A DNA stretch of 53,406 bases, taken from the NCBI RefSeq assembly GCF_000374845.1, contig NZ_KB895435.1:1-53406 (forward strand). The letters are read 5' to 3'. Source of the DNA: Paenibacillus terrigena DSM 21567 (GTDB lineage Bacteria > Bacillota > Bacilli > Paenibacillales > Paenibacillaceae). The stretch's first letter is position 1; every line of letters starts with the position of its first letter. Below, one piece after another: positions 23,903-34,217 of this stretch. The notes beneath the pieces are model-generated. The model was not told the origin of the DNA, did not search any database, and saw only the letters and a list, made by a program, of their open reading frames with translations. The position numbers and the translations under genes were made by a program.

Positions 23903-26314
23903 ATGCTTCATATGACCCGTAGGGATGGAGGGGTTATTCTGAAAATAATCCAAAAACTGCACCAAATCTTCCGTATGGAGAATCAAGCATTTCTCACAGA
24001 ACTTTATCGAGACTTACTTGGTCGTGAGCCGGAAGATGAGGGAATGCGTCACTATATGAATCTGCTTCTTTCAGGCTTTTCAAGAGCTTCGCTGGTTTCT
24101 GCTTTTTTGCGGAGCGAGGAAGCCGGGCAATATTACAAGCAACTGACTGCGACCCCCGTATATGTGAATCATCCAGTCATAGCAAATCAAATTCGATTTC
24201 TGCTTTCGCTCGATGATCGTTCTTTTGTCATGGAACTCTATGGTGAACTACTATGCCGGGAAGCCGATGAAGCGGGATTGTATCACCATTTATATTTGCT
24301 TCGTAGAGGAAGATCTCGGATATCTCTTCTTAATGGCATTTTGTTGTCGAATGAGTGTAACTCGATTCTTGCTTCACCCGGACCTGACTGGGATGATAAT
24401 GCAACGGTGAAGTACGGGCATTTTAACCTAAGGCTAGGCGAAGCACCTCATCAACAACTTATATGGGCGAAGAAACATCTTCACAAGAAAGTATCGATCA
24501 TTATCCTGACTTGGAATGGTCTGGAGATTACGAAGCAATGCCTTGAATCGCTGCAAGACACCATGGAACAAGACCAGATTGATGTCATCGTATTCGACAA
24601 CGGCAGCACGGATGGAACGGTTGAATATTTAAGTACTCTGCCTTGGGTTAAGACGGTGGCTAACGGGTCAAATATTGGATTCACAAGGGGAAATAACAGT
24701 GCCCTTGCATATTGCGATCCGAATAGCGACGTTATCCTGCTGAATAATGACGTTGTGGTCGGACAGGATCAATGGGTTGCGATGCTGCAAGAAACGGCAT
24801 TTGAAGATCCGTTAATCGGTATTGTCGGCTGCAGATTGCGTGGACAGAATGGAGAATTGCAGCATGCAGGCACTTATATTTACCCCGAGACCAATTGGGG
24901 ACAACAAATTGGCGGGCAGGAAGTCGATATCAATCAGTATTCTTCGGTTCGTGACGTACAGGGTGTTGTGTTCGCATGCGTGTACATTAAGAGGGAGCTG
25001 TTCGATGTTATCGGCGGTCTAGATATGGATTATTTCGCCTATTTCGAAGATACGGATTATTGTTTAAAAGCATTAGGTGCTGGATATAGGGTGGTCTATG
25101 ACGGGAGAGTAACGTTAACGCACTTGCAGAATACGACGACGGCTGTGAATAAAGTCAATTTTTCAATTATGTTTGAACGTTCCCGTAGTATATTCCGCCA
25201 AAAGTGGGAGCAGCCATTGCAGGCACAATACCACCAACCATTAAATTGGCATTCTATCGCGAATTTGCCTACCGGATATGCTGTTTCTTCCCGCAATTTA
25301 ATGATTGCGCTGGATCGTCAGCAGGTAAAAATGCACTATCGGTATGTATATGGGGCGGGTACGCCGTTTAAATTGAATGAGCCCGAGATGAGCGATGACT
25401 ATCGCATCAATCTGTTTCGTATGCGGCATCGCCACCCTCACGCAACGGAAGTTGTGTATGGGCAAGGCGATGTATTCTACAAGAATAGCGGGTCATACAA
25501 AGTTGGATTTACGATGCTGGAAGTAGACGGTATCCCTCAGGAGTGGGTGCAGCAGTGCAACATGATGAACGAAGTCTGGGTACCTTCGCAATTTAATGCA
25601 GAAACCTTCCGAAATAGCGGCGTTCGCGTGCCTATTCATGTCATTCCACTGGGAATTGATCCGAACTACTTTAATCCAACGATTCGCGGATCCCGATTCT
25701 CGGACAAATTCACATTTTTATCTATTTTTGAATGGGGTGAGCGCAAATCTCCAATTGATTTGTTACTGTCGTTTGTACGGGAGTTTGCGCATGAGGATGT
25801 ATTACTCGTGTGCAAAATCATCAATATAGACGCCTCCATTAACGTTGCCGCTGAAATCCGTAAGCTGAACATTAAAGACATAGATTCTAAAATACTTATA
25901 CTGCACAATCAAACGTTACCGTCTTATATGTTAGGAAGCCTTTACCGCTCGGCAGATTGTTTTGTTCTGCCAACCAGAGGGGAAGGTTGGGGAATGCCGA
26001 TCTTGGAGGCGATGGCATGCGGAATACCCGTGATTGCCACCGACTGGAGCGCACAGAAGGAATTCTTAAATGACAATACCGGTTATCCCATTCGAGTCAA
26101 ATCGTTAGTACCTGCCATCAGCAAATGCCCTTACTATACGAACTTCAATTGGGCGGAACCGGATTTCGATCATATGGCTTATTTAATGCGCCATGTATAC
26201 GAAAATCGTGAACATGCAAGGCAACGAAGTGAAGAGATTGCTAACGGTATCGTAAGAAAATGGAGTTGGGACGAAACCGCGATGAAGATCAATCATCAAT
26301 TGAAAATGGTCTAA
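23903..26314 (+). CDS. DUF4214-GT2-GT4 fusion glycosyltransferase, up to 803 aa
   Basis: Domains in order: two DUF4214 repeats (FLTELYRDLLGREPEDEGMRHY, about residues 30-51; FVMELYGELLCREADEAGLYHH, about 107-128); a GT2 domain with IIILTWNGLEITKQCL, VFDNGSTDGT, LLNNDVVV and FEDTDYCLKALGAGY (about 195-450); and a GT4 domain starting NLPTGYAVSSRNLM (about 455) with the E-x7-E motif GEGWGMPILEAMACG (about 692-706). It may add two sugars in sequence. The start is uncertain: ATG 23903 lacks a ribosome binding site, whereas GGAGGGG (23927-23933) points to CTG 23939 or ATT 23936. It heads the plus-strand run to 31946. Confidence 0.85.
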   Translation: MLHMTRRDGGVILKIIQKLHQIFRMENQAFLTELYRDLLGREPEDEGMRHYMNLLLSGFSRASLVSAFLRSEEAGQYYKQLTATPVYVNHPVIANQIRFLLSLDDRSFVMELYGELLCREADEAGLYHHLYLLRRGRSRISLLNGILLSNECNSILASPGPDWDDNATVKYGHFNLRLGEAPHQQLIWAKKHLHKKVSIIILTWNGLEITKQCLESLQDTMEQDQIDVIVFDNGSTDGTVEYLSTLPWVKTVANGSNIGFTRGNNSALAYCDPNSDVILLNNDVVVGQDQWVAMLQETAFEDPLIGIVGCRLRGQNGELQHAGTYIYPETNWGQQIGGQEVDINQYSSVRDVQGVVFACVYIKRELFDVIGGLDMDYFAYFEDTDYCLKALGAGYRVVYDGRVTLTHLQNTTTAVNKVNFSIMFERSRSIFRQKWEQPLQAQYHQPLNWHSIANLPTGYAVSSRNLMIALDRQQVKMHYRYVYGAGTPFKLNEPEMSDDYRINLFRMRHRHPHATEVVYGQGDVFYKNSGSYKVGFTMLEVDGIPQEWVQQCNMMNEVWVPSQFNAETFRNSGVRVPIHVIPLGIDPNYFNPTIRGSRFSDKFTFLSIFEWGERKSPIDLLLSFVREFAHEDVLLVCKIINIDASINVAAEIRKLNIKDIDSKILILHNQTLPSYMLGSLYRSADCFVLPTRGEGWGMPILEAMACGIPVIATDWSAQKEFLNDNTGYPIRVKSLVPAISKCPYYTNFNWAEPDFDHMAYLMRHVYENREHARQRSEEIANGIVRKWSWDETAMKINHQLKMV

Positions 26315-26332
26315 AGAAAGGAGTATAGGACG

Positions 26333-26977
26333 ATGCGTTACCTCGTTGGAATACCGTATGTCAATCGTCCGGATTTGCTGATCCGAGCAGTCCACAGCAT
26401 TCAGCCATATTGGGACCATACCGTAGTCATTGACAATTCTTCCGAACGGGAACTGCGACAAGCAAGTGTATCGAATCTAGTGTCTGTTCATGAACCTCCG
26501 GTTCCGCTTAGCTTCACGCAGTCGATGAATTATTTCCAGCGATTAGCGAGCGAGCGGAACTGCGACGCGGTTCTGTACATGCATAATGATGCGGAAGCGA
26601 ATGCTGGGACGCCAGAGAGATTTTTGGAGATCCTTCATGGCCTGCAAGTAAGCGGGCACAAATGGGGGCTTGCGTTGACCAATTTCGATGCGTTGGCCGC
26701 TTATAATATGGAAGCCGTAAGAGCTGCTGGTTCCTGGGATACTACTTTCAGCAGCTATTTTTCCGATATCGATTACCACCGCAGACTTCGCCTTGCCGGT
26801 TACGATGAAATTTTTACAGGGCTTCCCGTCATGCATCACGTTAGTTCTACCGTGAAATCCGATTCGAATCTCGGATTTATTGTGAATACGACTTGGCCGT
26901 TGTATGAGCGATATTATGAAATGAAGTGGGGAGGCAAAATGGCGGAAGAAACCTATGGTACGCCTTTTAATCAATAA
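26333..26977 (+). CDS. GT2-like glycosyltransferase, 214 aa
   Basis: Short GT-A enzyme with MRYLVGIPYVNRPDLLIRAV at the start, VVIDNSSE (about residues 31-38), LYMHNDAEAN (about 81-90) and YFSDIDYHRRLRLAGYDEIF (about 142-161). It lacks the long C-terminal part of other GT2 enzymes. AAAGGAG lies before the ATG, 18 nt after the fusion gene, so they share an operon. Confidence 0.8.
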   Translation: MRYLVGIPYVNRPDLLIRAVHSIQPYWDHTVVIDNSSERELRQASVSNLVSVHEPPVPLSFTQSMNYFQRLASERNCDAVLYMHNDAEANAGTPERFLEILHGLQVSGHKWGLALTNFDALAAYNMEAVRAAGSWDTTFSSYFSDIDYHRRLRLAGYDEIFTGLPVMHHVSSTVKSDSNLGFIVNTTWPLYERYYEMKWGGKMAEETYGTPFNQ

Positions 26978-26997
26978 AATCGAAAGGTGGCGTTGCG

Positions 26998-27627
26998 GTG
27001 AAGCTGGCAGAGATTAAACGTACGTATGATGCAGTATATAGTCTAGGGTACAACTGTTATCCGGCCCAAAGACTTGAACGTTATCAATTAAGGCCTTATT
27101 CGGGAGTCATCGATTGGATGTACTCTCATTCGCTGTCAGGAGTGAGCTCATTGCTTCGGAACCACTTTGCGAATTTTATGGAACTTCCGAACATGTCGAT
27201 CGAAGGCGAGCTATTTAATGGATTTAACTATTTAGTCCAAGATCGGTCATATGGGATTGAGTCTGCGCATGATTTTCTAGTCTCGGAGCAAACGGAAGGC
27301 ATCTTACGTAAGTATCCGGAATTTAAGGATACGCTGAACCGTCGCATACAGAGGTTTCTAGCAAAAATGAATACAAGCAATTTCATATTCTTTTTTCGTC
27401 TCGGAGGGACCTATGAGGAGGCTGTTGAATTGGAGTCGGTGCTGTCTATGATCGTTAAGCATGATTTTTGCGTCCTTCTGGTTAATCCAATCCCCGATGC
27501 TGCATTAATCGAGTGCGATTGGCCGCTTGCGAAGGTTTGCGTCATTCAGGCTCCTGACCAATGGGACGAGAAAAGCGATGAGATTTGGAATACCATTTTT
27601 GAAGGAGTTCATTATAGCGAGGGGTAA
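26998..27627 (+). CDS. DUF1796 putative papain-like cysteine peptidase, 209 aa
   Basis: The opening YDAVYSLGYNCYPAQRLERYQLR, followed by SGVIDWMYS, is the hallmark of DUF1796 proteins, thought to adopt a papain-like fold with Cys19 as nucleophile. Some members occur next to glycosyltransferases in surface-polysaccharide clusters, as here. Histidine partners could be H31 or H43 but cannot be assigned from sequence. Start GTG 26998 follows AAGGTGG. Whether it cleaves peptides or transfers acyl groups to the glycan is unknown. Confidence 0.75.
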   Translation: MKLAEIKRTYDAVYSLGYNCYPAQRLERYQLRPYSGVIDWMYSHSLSGVSSLLRNHFANFMELPNMSIEGELFNGFNYLVQDRSYGIESAHDFLVSEQTEGILRKYPEFKDTLNRRIQRFLAKMNTSNFIFFFRLGGTYEEAVELESVLSMIVKHDFCVLLVNPIPDAALIECDWPLAKVCVIQAPDQWDEKSDEIWNTIFEGVHYSEG

Positions 27628-27634
27628 AGTGAAT

Positions 27635-28462
27635 ATGATCAATAACGCTCAAAAAGAACTTTACGTAGAGTTGCTCAAAAAAACGATTCTATTCGAGATC
27701 TGGCTTGAACACGAGCAATATTTGCCTGTTTATGGGGATATTCATCAATCGATTATTGAAGCCGTGCATCAACAGGGTTTGGAAATTGTGCAAAAGATAA
27801 CGCCTAATAAAGAACTGCGATTCCAAGGATTGGATTGGCCGCAAATCGGTCATAGTATGATCGGTCGCCTGCGGATGGAGAACTTACAAATGTGTGTAGA
27901 AACGGTATTGAGAGACGGTGTGGAGGGAGATTTTATTGAAACCGGTGTGTGGCGAGGCGGTTCTTGCATTTTTATGCGGGGTCTGTTGAAGGCGCATGAG
28001 ATTACGGATCGTCAGGTATGGGTAGCTGATTCTTTTGAAGGTTTGCCCGCTCCAAACGATGAGAAGTATCCGCAAGATAAAGGAATGGATCTAAGCACAA
28101 TAAATTTTTTGAAGATAACGCTTGAGCAAGTACAAGAGAATTTTCGAAAGTATGATTTACTGGATGAACAAGTGAGCTTTTTAAAAGGGTGGTTTAAAGA
28201 TACTTTGCCTACGGCCCCAATAAAAAAACTTGCAGTTTTACGGCTTGATGGTGACTTGTATGAATCGACAATGGATAGCTTAACGAGTTTATATCATAAA
28301 GTTTCTCCAGGCGGATTCATTATTATTGATGATTATTGTCTGCATATGTGTGAAGCAGCTGTGAGTGATTTCAGAGAACAATATCAAATAACGGAGCCCC
28401 TTATTCAAATCGATGCATGCGGATGGTATTGGAGAAAAGAAATTCATAGTGTTGAGAGGTGA
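27635..28462 (+). CDS. TylF/MycF-family O-methyltransferase, 275 aa
   Basis: The motifs GDFIETGVWRGGSCIFMRG (about residues 93-111), WVADSFEGLPAPN (about 127-139) and LRLDGDLYESTMDSL (about 200-214) identify a TylF-type macrocin/mycinose O-methyltransferase, a metal-dependent enzyme that methylates sugar hydroxyls. GAGGGG is 9-10 nt before ATG 27635; GTG 27629 is an alternative. It stands directly upstream of gmd, so its substrate may be a 6-deoxyhexose derived from GDP-mannose. Confidence 0.85.
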   Translation: MINNAQKELYVELLKKTILFEIWLEHEQYLPVYGDIHQSIIEAVHQQGLEIVQKITPNKELRFQGLDWPQIGHSMIGRLRMENLQMCVETVLRDGVEGDFIETGVWRGGSCIFMRGLLKAHEITDRQVWVADSFEGLPAPNDEKYPQDKGMDLSTINFLKITLEQVQENFRKYDLLDEQVSFLKGWFKDTLPTAPIKKLAVLRLDGDLYESTMDSLTSLYHKVSPGGFIIIDDYCLHMCEAAVSDFREQYQITEPLIQIDACGWYWRKEIHSVER

Positions 28463-30381
<1,919 letters not shown>

Positions 30382-30472
30382 ATAACATAACGGACAAGTG
30401 CCTATGCCCTCTGGCAAACGCCGTGAAGTACACCAAACCTTCTTTTTTGCTCGTATTCTTCAAGTCATTGTT

Positions 30473-30498
30473 GGGTGAAACTTTTGGTTGAATCACCC
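30473..30498 (+). terminator. Hairpin between rmd and manC
   Basis: GGGTGA (30473-30478) pairs with TCACCC (30493-30498) in the 190-nt gap before manC. It lacks a clean T-run, so it may attenuate or be incidental. Confidence 0.3.
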
Positions 30499-30575
30499 TT
30501 ACTCTTTGGCGTTCTATCGAATATGGTGTCACATGGAGTATTTTGAGTGGCAGCATGCGTACTGGAGGGGAAGGA

Positions 30576-31946
30576 ATGCGATTAGTCTTGTTGTCTGGGG
30601 GGTCTGGAAAACGGTTGTGGCCGTTAAGCAATGATGCGAGGTCCAAACAATTTCTTAAAGTGCTTGTGAACAACAAAGGACAATATGAGTCGATGATCCA
30701 GCGGGTCTGGAGGCAAATTCAAGACGCAGGATTAGCTGAACATGCCATGATAGCAACGAGCAGCGCGCAGAGAGAAATTGTAGTCAATCAAATCCAAGAC
30801 CATGTTAACATCGTGGTGGAACCGGAACGGCGAGATACTTTCGCGGCAATCGTTCTATCAGCCTTATATATGCGTTCTGAGCTCCATATGGATATGAACG
30901 AAGTCATGACGGTGATGCCTGTCGATCCTTTTGTCGATGCTTCTTTTTTCGATAGAATCAAAGATATGGAGCAGGTTCTGAATGACACCTCTGCTGATCT
31001 GGCGCTGATCGGTGTAAGGCCAACATATCCGGCAGAGACTTATGGATATATTGTTCCGCATCTTAATGAAGGCCAGCGGTATATGCGGGTCAATCATTTC
31101 AAAGAAAAACCGAATGAAACCTTGGCGAAAAAGCTCTTGCAAGAGAATGCCCTGTGGAACTGCGGCGTATTCTCATTTCGATTGAGTTTTATTCTGTCTA
31201 TACTCGAGAAGAAGGGGCTTCCAACCGACTATCACGCTTTTCTTGCCTTGTATAAGCAGCTGACTACGAACAGCTTCGATTATGAAGTTGTTGAACATAC
31301 ACGTAAGATCATCGTCCTGCCTTTTGATGGATTCTGGAAAGATCTTGGCACATGGGACACGCTGACGGATGAAATTGAGAATTCGGTGGTTGGGAAAGGA
31401 GTTATTAAAGATCCACATCTATTCTCCAATAATCATATCGTGAATGAATTGGATATCCCCGTGGCATTGATTGGCCTGTCAGATGTCATCGTAGCGGCGA
31501 GTCCCGACGGCATCCTTGTCAGCTCGAAGGAAGCAAGCTCTCAAGTTAAAGGAATCGTACACGAGTTCGAGAGTCAGCCAATGTATGTCGAACGCAGATG
31601 GGGATGGTATCGGATTATTGATTTTATTCAAGCCGAGAACGGATTGGAAGTCATTACGCGAAGGATACAAATCGCAGCGGGAAAAAATTTGAGTTATCAT
31701 GTCCATGACCATCGCAAAGAGCTATGGACGATCATTCGCGGTGAAGCTCTCGTGATGATCGGCGATCAGTTAAAAAGCATCAAAGCGTGCGACACCATTC
31801 AGATTGACGCGGGTATAGGACATGCAATGAAGGCTATTACAGAACTTGAATTCATCGAGGTTCAACTGGGGCATGATGTTACGGAGCAAGATATTACTCG
31901 ACTGTATTTGAAGTGGGAAGATATATTAATGCTGGAATCCATGTAA
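30576..31946 (+). CDS. manC: Mannose-1-phosphate guanylyltransferase
   Basis: GTP:mannose-1-phosphate guanylyltransferase, source of GDP-mannose for gmd. The N-terminus carries the pyrophosphorylase signature LLSGGSGKRLWPLS (residues 4-17), then FKEKP (about 182) and a C-terminal cupin-like part (HVHDHRKELWTIIRGEA, about 373-389) as in two-domain ManC/AlgA proteins. The 456-aa length fits that type. ATG 30576 is preceded by GGAGGGGAAGGA; an earlier ATG at 30543 has no site. No phosphomannomutase gene is in the window. Confidence 0.9.
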   Translation: MRLVLLSGGSGKRLWPLSNDARSKQFLKVLVNNKGQYESMIQRVWRQIQDAGLAEHAMIATSSAQREIVVNQIQDHVNIVVEPERRDTFAAIVLSALYMRSELHMDMNEVMTVMPVDPFVDASFFDRIKDMEQVLNDTSADLALIGVRPTYPAETYGYIVPHLNEGQRYMRVNHFKEKPNETLAKKLLQENALWNCGVFSFRLSFILSILEKKGLPTDYHAFLALYKQLTTNSFDYEVVEHTRKIIVLPFDGFWKDLGTWDTLTDEIENSVVGKGVIKDPHLFSNNHIVNELDIPVALIGLSDVIVAASPDGILVSSKEASSQVKGIVHEFESQPMYVERRWGWYRIIDFIQAENGLEVITRRIQIAAGKNLSYHVHDHRKELWTIIRGEALVMIGDQLKSIKACDTIQIDAGIGHAMKAITELEFIEVQLGHDVTEQDITRLYLKWEDILMLESM

Positions 31947-31969
31947 TCATAAGGCAACTATAAGAGGAG

Positions 31970-32000
31970 CTCTTATCATTTCGTTGATAAGGGTTTTTTT
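31970..32000 (+). terminator. Terminator after manC
   Basis: CTCTTATCA / TGATAAGGG stem followed by TTTTTTT. It closes the plus-strand glycan operon. Confidence 0.85.
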
Positions 32001-32131
32001 ACATTAATTATAGAAGGATGTCAGGATGTCATGACCAAAGGCAGAATTATTGTGGGAAATGGTTCCAATATGTTCCGTAATCAGTTAATATAATGGTAAA
32101 TTTCCAATACATTATCTAAGGAGGGCATTTT

Positions 32132-32785
32132 ATGTCTGAACCGCATTTAAATCCGAACTCGGGGTCGCCAAGGCCGTCGGGGTCGTCGTTCGACATGCAG
32201 ATTGTGGTGCAATTGATTCGTAGCCCATTCCAAGGGCTAGCTTTATCAACGGGGTCGCAATGGTTGTATGGAGTCCTCGGAATCGTTGCTTCTATCGTTG
32301 GATTTGCGCTATGGACGACGGTGTCGGTATCCTCGATATTCGGCGCGTTCTTGAATCCATTAGCGAGCCTCACAGGCGGGGGAGGAATCGGATTTAGCGT
32401 CTATACGAGTATGTTCTTCCGCATGATTGTTTTAGCCATTATTTCGCAAGGGCTCCTAACCGGATCGATCTGGGTATTTGGTAATTGGCTAGGAAGTCGT
32501 AAGTATGCTTGGCGTGATTTAATTACATACTTAGGTGGTATACAATGGTTATTCGGAGCAGGTTACATCGTTGCCGCCATCATTGGTCTTTTGTTAGGTC
32601 AGATTGGGTTCCTGCTTGCCAGTGTTACGTTGATTCTAAATCTTATTTTTATTGTTATCGCCGCACTAGAAATTTATGCAATTGAATCCATGCAGAAGAG
32701 AGCAGAATTGCTGGTCTATGCCATAGGAAGTTATGTGATTGTGCTTGGTATTGTGTCTTCAGGATTTTTTGGATCCATCCTATAA
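32132..32785 (+). CDS. YIP1-family membrane protein, 217 aa
   Basis: A polar N-terminus (PHLNPNSGSPRPSGSS) is followed by five predicted membrane segments (about residues 45-70, 90-112, 130-155, 155-180 and 192-215), in the layout of bacterial YIP1-domain proteins of unknown function. AAGGAGGGC lies 6 nt before the ATG. It has its own terminator (32797-32824). Confidence 0.7.
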   Translation: MSEPHLNPNSGSPRPSGSSFDMQIVVQLIRSPFQGLALSTGSQWLYGVLGIVASIVGFALWTTVSVSSIFGAFLNPLASLTGGGGIGFSVYTSMFFRMIVLAIISQGLLTGSIWVFGNWLGSRKYAWRDLITYLGGIQWLFGAGYIVAAIIGLLLGQIGFLLASVTLILNLIFIVIAALEIYAIESMQKRAELLVYAIGSYVIVLGIVSSGFFGSIL

Positions 32786-32796
32786 GATAGTTGATT

Positions 32797-32830
32797 AGCC
32801 GTTTGGTCATTTGGCCGAACGGCTTTTTCA
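32797..32830 (+). terminator. Terminator after the YIP1-like gene
   Basis: AGCCGTTTGG (32797-32806) / CCGAACGGCT (32815-32824), then TTTTCA. Confidence 0.85.
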
Positions 32831-32958
32831 TTTTGAATGGTATAACTTTGTAGGGTTATTTCGTTCCTTCACTGCCAAATTCCTGAGGGTATAGCTTATC
32901 CTCCACCGATGCATGATATGACATGTCAAGGCCATTACAAATTGGATGGAGGATGGTT

Positions 32959-33936
32959 ATGCGAAGCTCAAAAACGACTCTGATCTGTCTAAGCGCGGCT
33001 GTAATCATGGTTAGTTCTATGGGATTGACAGGATGTACCAATCCGTCAAAGGTGAAGACGAACAGCTTAGGTTATACGAGTAATCAAATTGTGCCGAACT
33101 CGACAACCCGGAACAATTTGAACCCATTAAATACGGGGAACACGTATGGTCTAGATGGCCGCTATGGGACTTATAGCACCGGGATGGATGGTCGCTATGG
33201 GACTTATGGAACTGGGGTGGATGGTCGATATGGCACGAAAGGAGTCCATCCTTATGGCACGAACAAAGCCAACAAGATGGAGTTAAGTAAGATCGCTGCT
33301 GATCACGTCACCAAAATTCCAGGGGTTCGTTCTGCGAATGTCGTCATGATGGGTAATGACGCTTATGTAGCTGTTGTCTTGAAATCGACGTCGGCAAAAG
33401 GTGTTGGCAAGGGTACCCATATCGCTACAAATGATGGCTATGGTACTGGTACCTATGGAACCAGAAGTACAGGTAACACAAGTGGCATCGTACACCATAT
33501 GAGTTCAGATATGGGGATGAATCCCACGACGCATCGTCAATCGACGCATGTCAGACCGTATGCAACACCTGGTGCAACACCTGGTGCAACATCTGGTGCA
33601 ACATCTGGAGATCGTGTAACGGATGACATGAAGAAGCACATTGCGCATGCGGTGAAGCAGGCTGTGCCTCAAACCAAAAATGTATACGTCTCTGCCAACG
33701 CTGACTTCGTATCCCGTGTGAACGGTTATGCGGATCAAGTTCGTGCAGGACATCCGATTTCAGGGCTTGCGAATGAATTTACGACCATGGTTAATCGCCT
33801 CTTCCCAGAACGCGCTGCTGGACCAGGCACGGGCACGGTCACTCCAAAAATGTATCGTGGCAATATGACGAACAACACAGGGACTTATTATAATCAAGAT
33901 ATGAATGTGCCAACGACTCCATCTGTACGTCGTTAA
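32959..33936 (+). CDS. YhcN/YlaJ-family sporulation lipoprotein, 325 aa
   Basis: Lipoprotein signal with lipobox LTGC (Cys26). Residues 60-95 hold three DGRYGT repeats. A YhcN/YlaJ domain follows: KIAADHVTKIPGVRSANVVMMGNDAYVAVVL and, after an insert, KKHIAHAVKQAVPQTKNVYVSANADFVSRVNGYADQV. The insert (about residues 145-225) is Gly/Thr/Ser-rich and carries four tandem ATPG/ATSG units from a 12-nt repeat (33562-33609). Family members sit in the spore inner membrane and affect germination. ATG 32959 has GGAGG 6 nt upstream. Confidence 0.85.
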   Translation: MRSSKTTLICLSAAVIMVSSMGLTGCTNPSKVKTNSLGYTSNQIVPNSTTRNNLNPLNTGNTYGLDGRYGTYSTGMDGRYGTYGTGVDGRYGTKGVHPYGTNKANKMELSKIAADHVTKIPGVRSANVVMMGNDAYVAVVLKSTSAKGVGKGTHIATNDGYGTGTYGTRSTGNTSGIVHHMSSDMGMNPTTHRQSTHVRPYATPGATPGATSGATSGDRVTDDMKKHIAHAVKQAVPQTKNVYVSANADFVSRVNGYADQVRAGHPISGLANEFTTMVNRLFPERAAGPGTGTVTPKMYRGNMTNNTGTYYNQDMNVPTTPSVRR

Positions 33937-34100
33937 GGGAATACGATGGTCTAGACGCTGTACTGCCCATTTTTCTACGATGACCGCACCATTAGTTTGC
34001 CCCCTTCATAGTATGATTTGACTGTATCCCTTAACCTTGTTACACCATAAAATCCCGAGCAAGGAGGGGTGACACTATTGAAGGGTGTTTGACAAAAGCG

Positions 34101-34131
34101 AAGAACCCTTTATTTATAAGGGTTCTTTGTC
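34101..34131. terminator. Terminator upstream of the integrase
   Basis: AAGAACCCTT (34101-34110) / AAGGGTTCTT (34118-34127), then TGTCATTTTT; insulates the integrase gene from leftward transcription. Confidence 0.7.
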
Positions 34132-34155
34132 ATTTTTGAAGATAATTTTTATTGA

Positions 34156-34177
34156 TTTGGCACTAATTTGGTGTTAA
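34156..34177 (+). repeat. Tandem 11-mers upstream of the integrase
   Basis: TTTGGCACTAA and TTTGGTGTTAA lie directly side by side, 40 nt before the integrase start. Short direct repeats in this place are often arm-type binding sites of phage-type integrases or their excisionases; here this is only a suggestion. Confidence 0.4.
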
Positions 34178-34217
34178 TCTGTCTTTATTAAAAGTGTAGG
34201 CAGGGGGAGGATGAAAT

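Noticed and set aside
30389-30410. Possible box A (CATAACGGACAAG) after rmd
   Set aside because: Only the centre matches; arms, hairpin and box B are absent and the place is inside the glycan operon.
33562-33609. Short 12-nt tandem repeats as a CRISPR array
   Set aside because: They are in-frame codon repeats (ATPG/ATSG) of the YhcN-type lipoprotein with no spacers.
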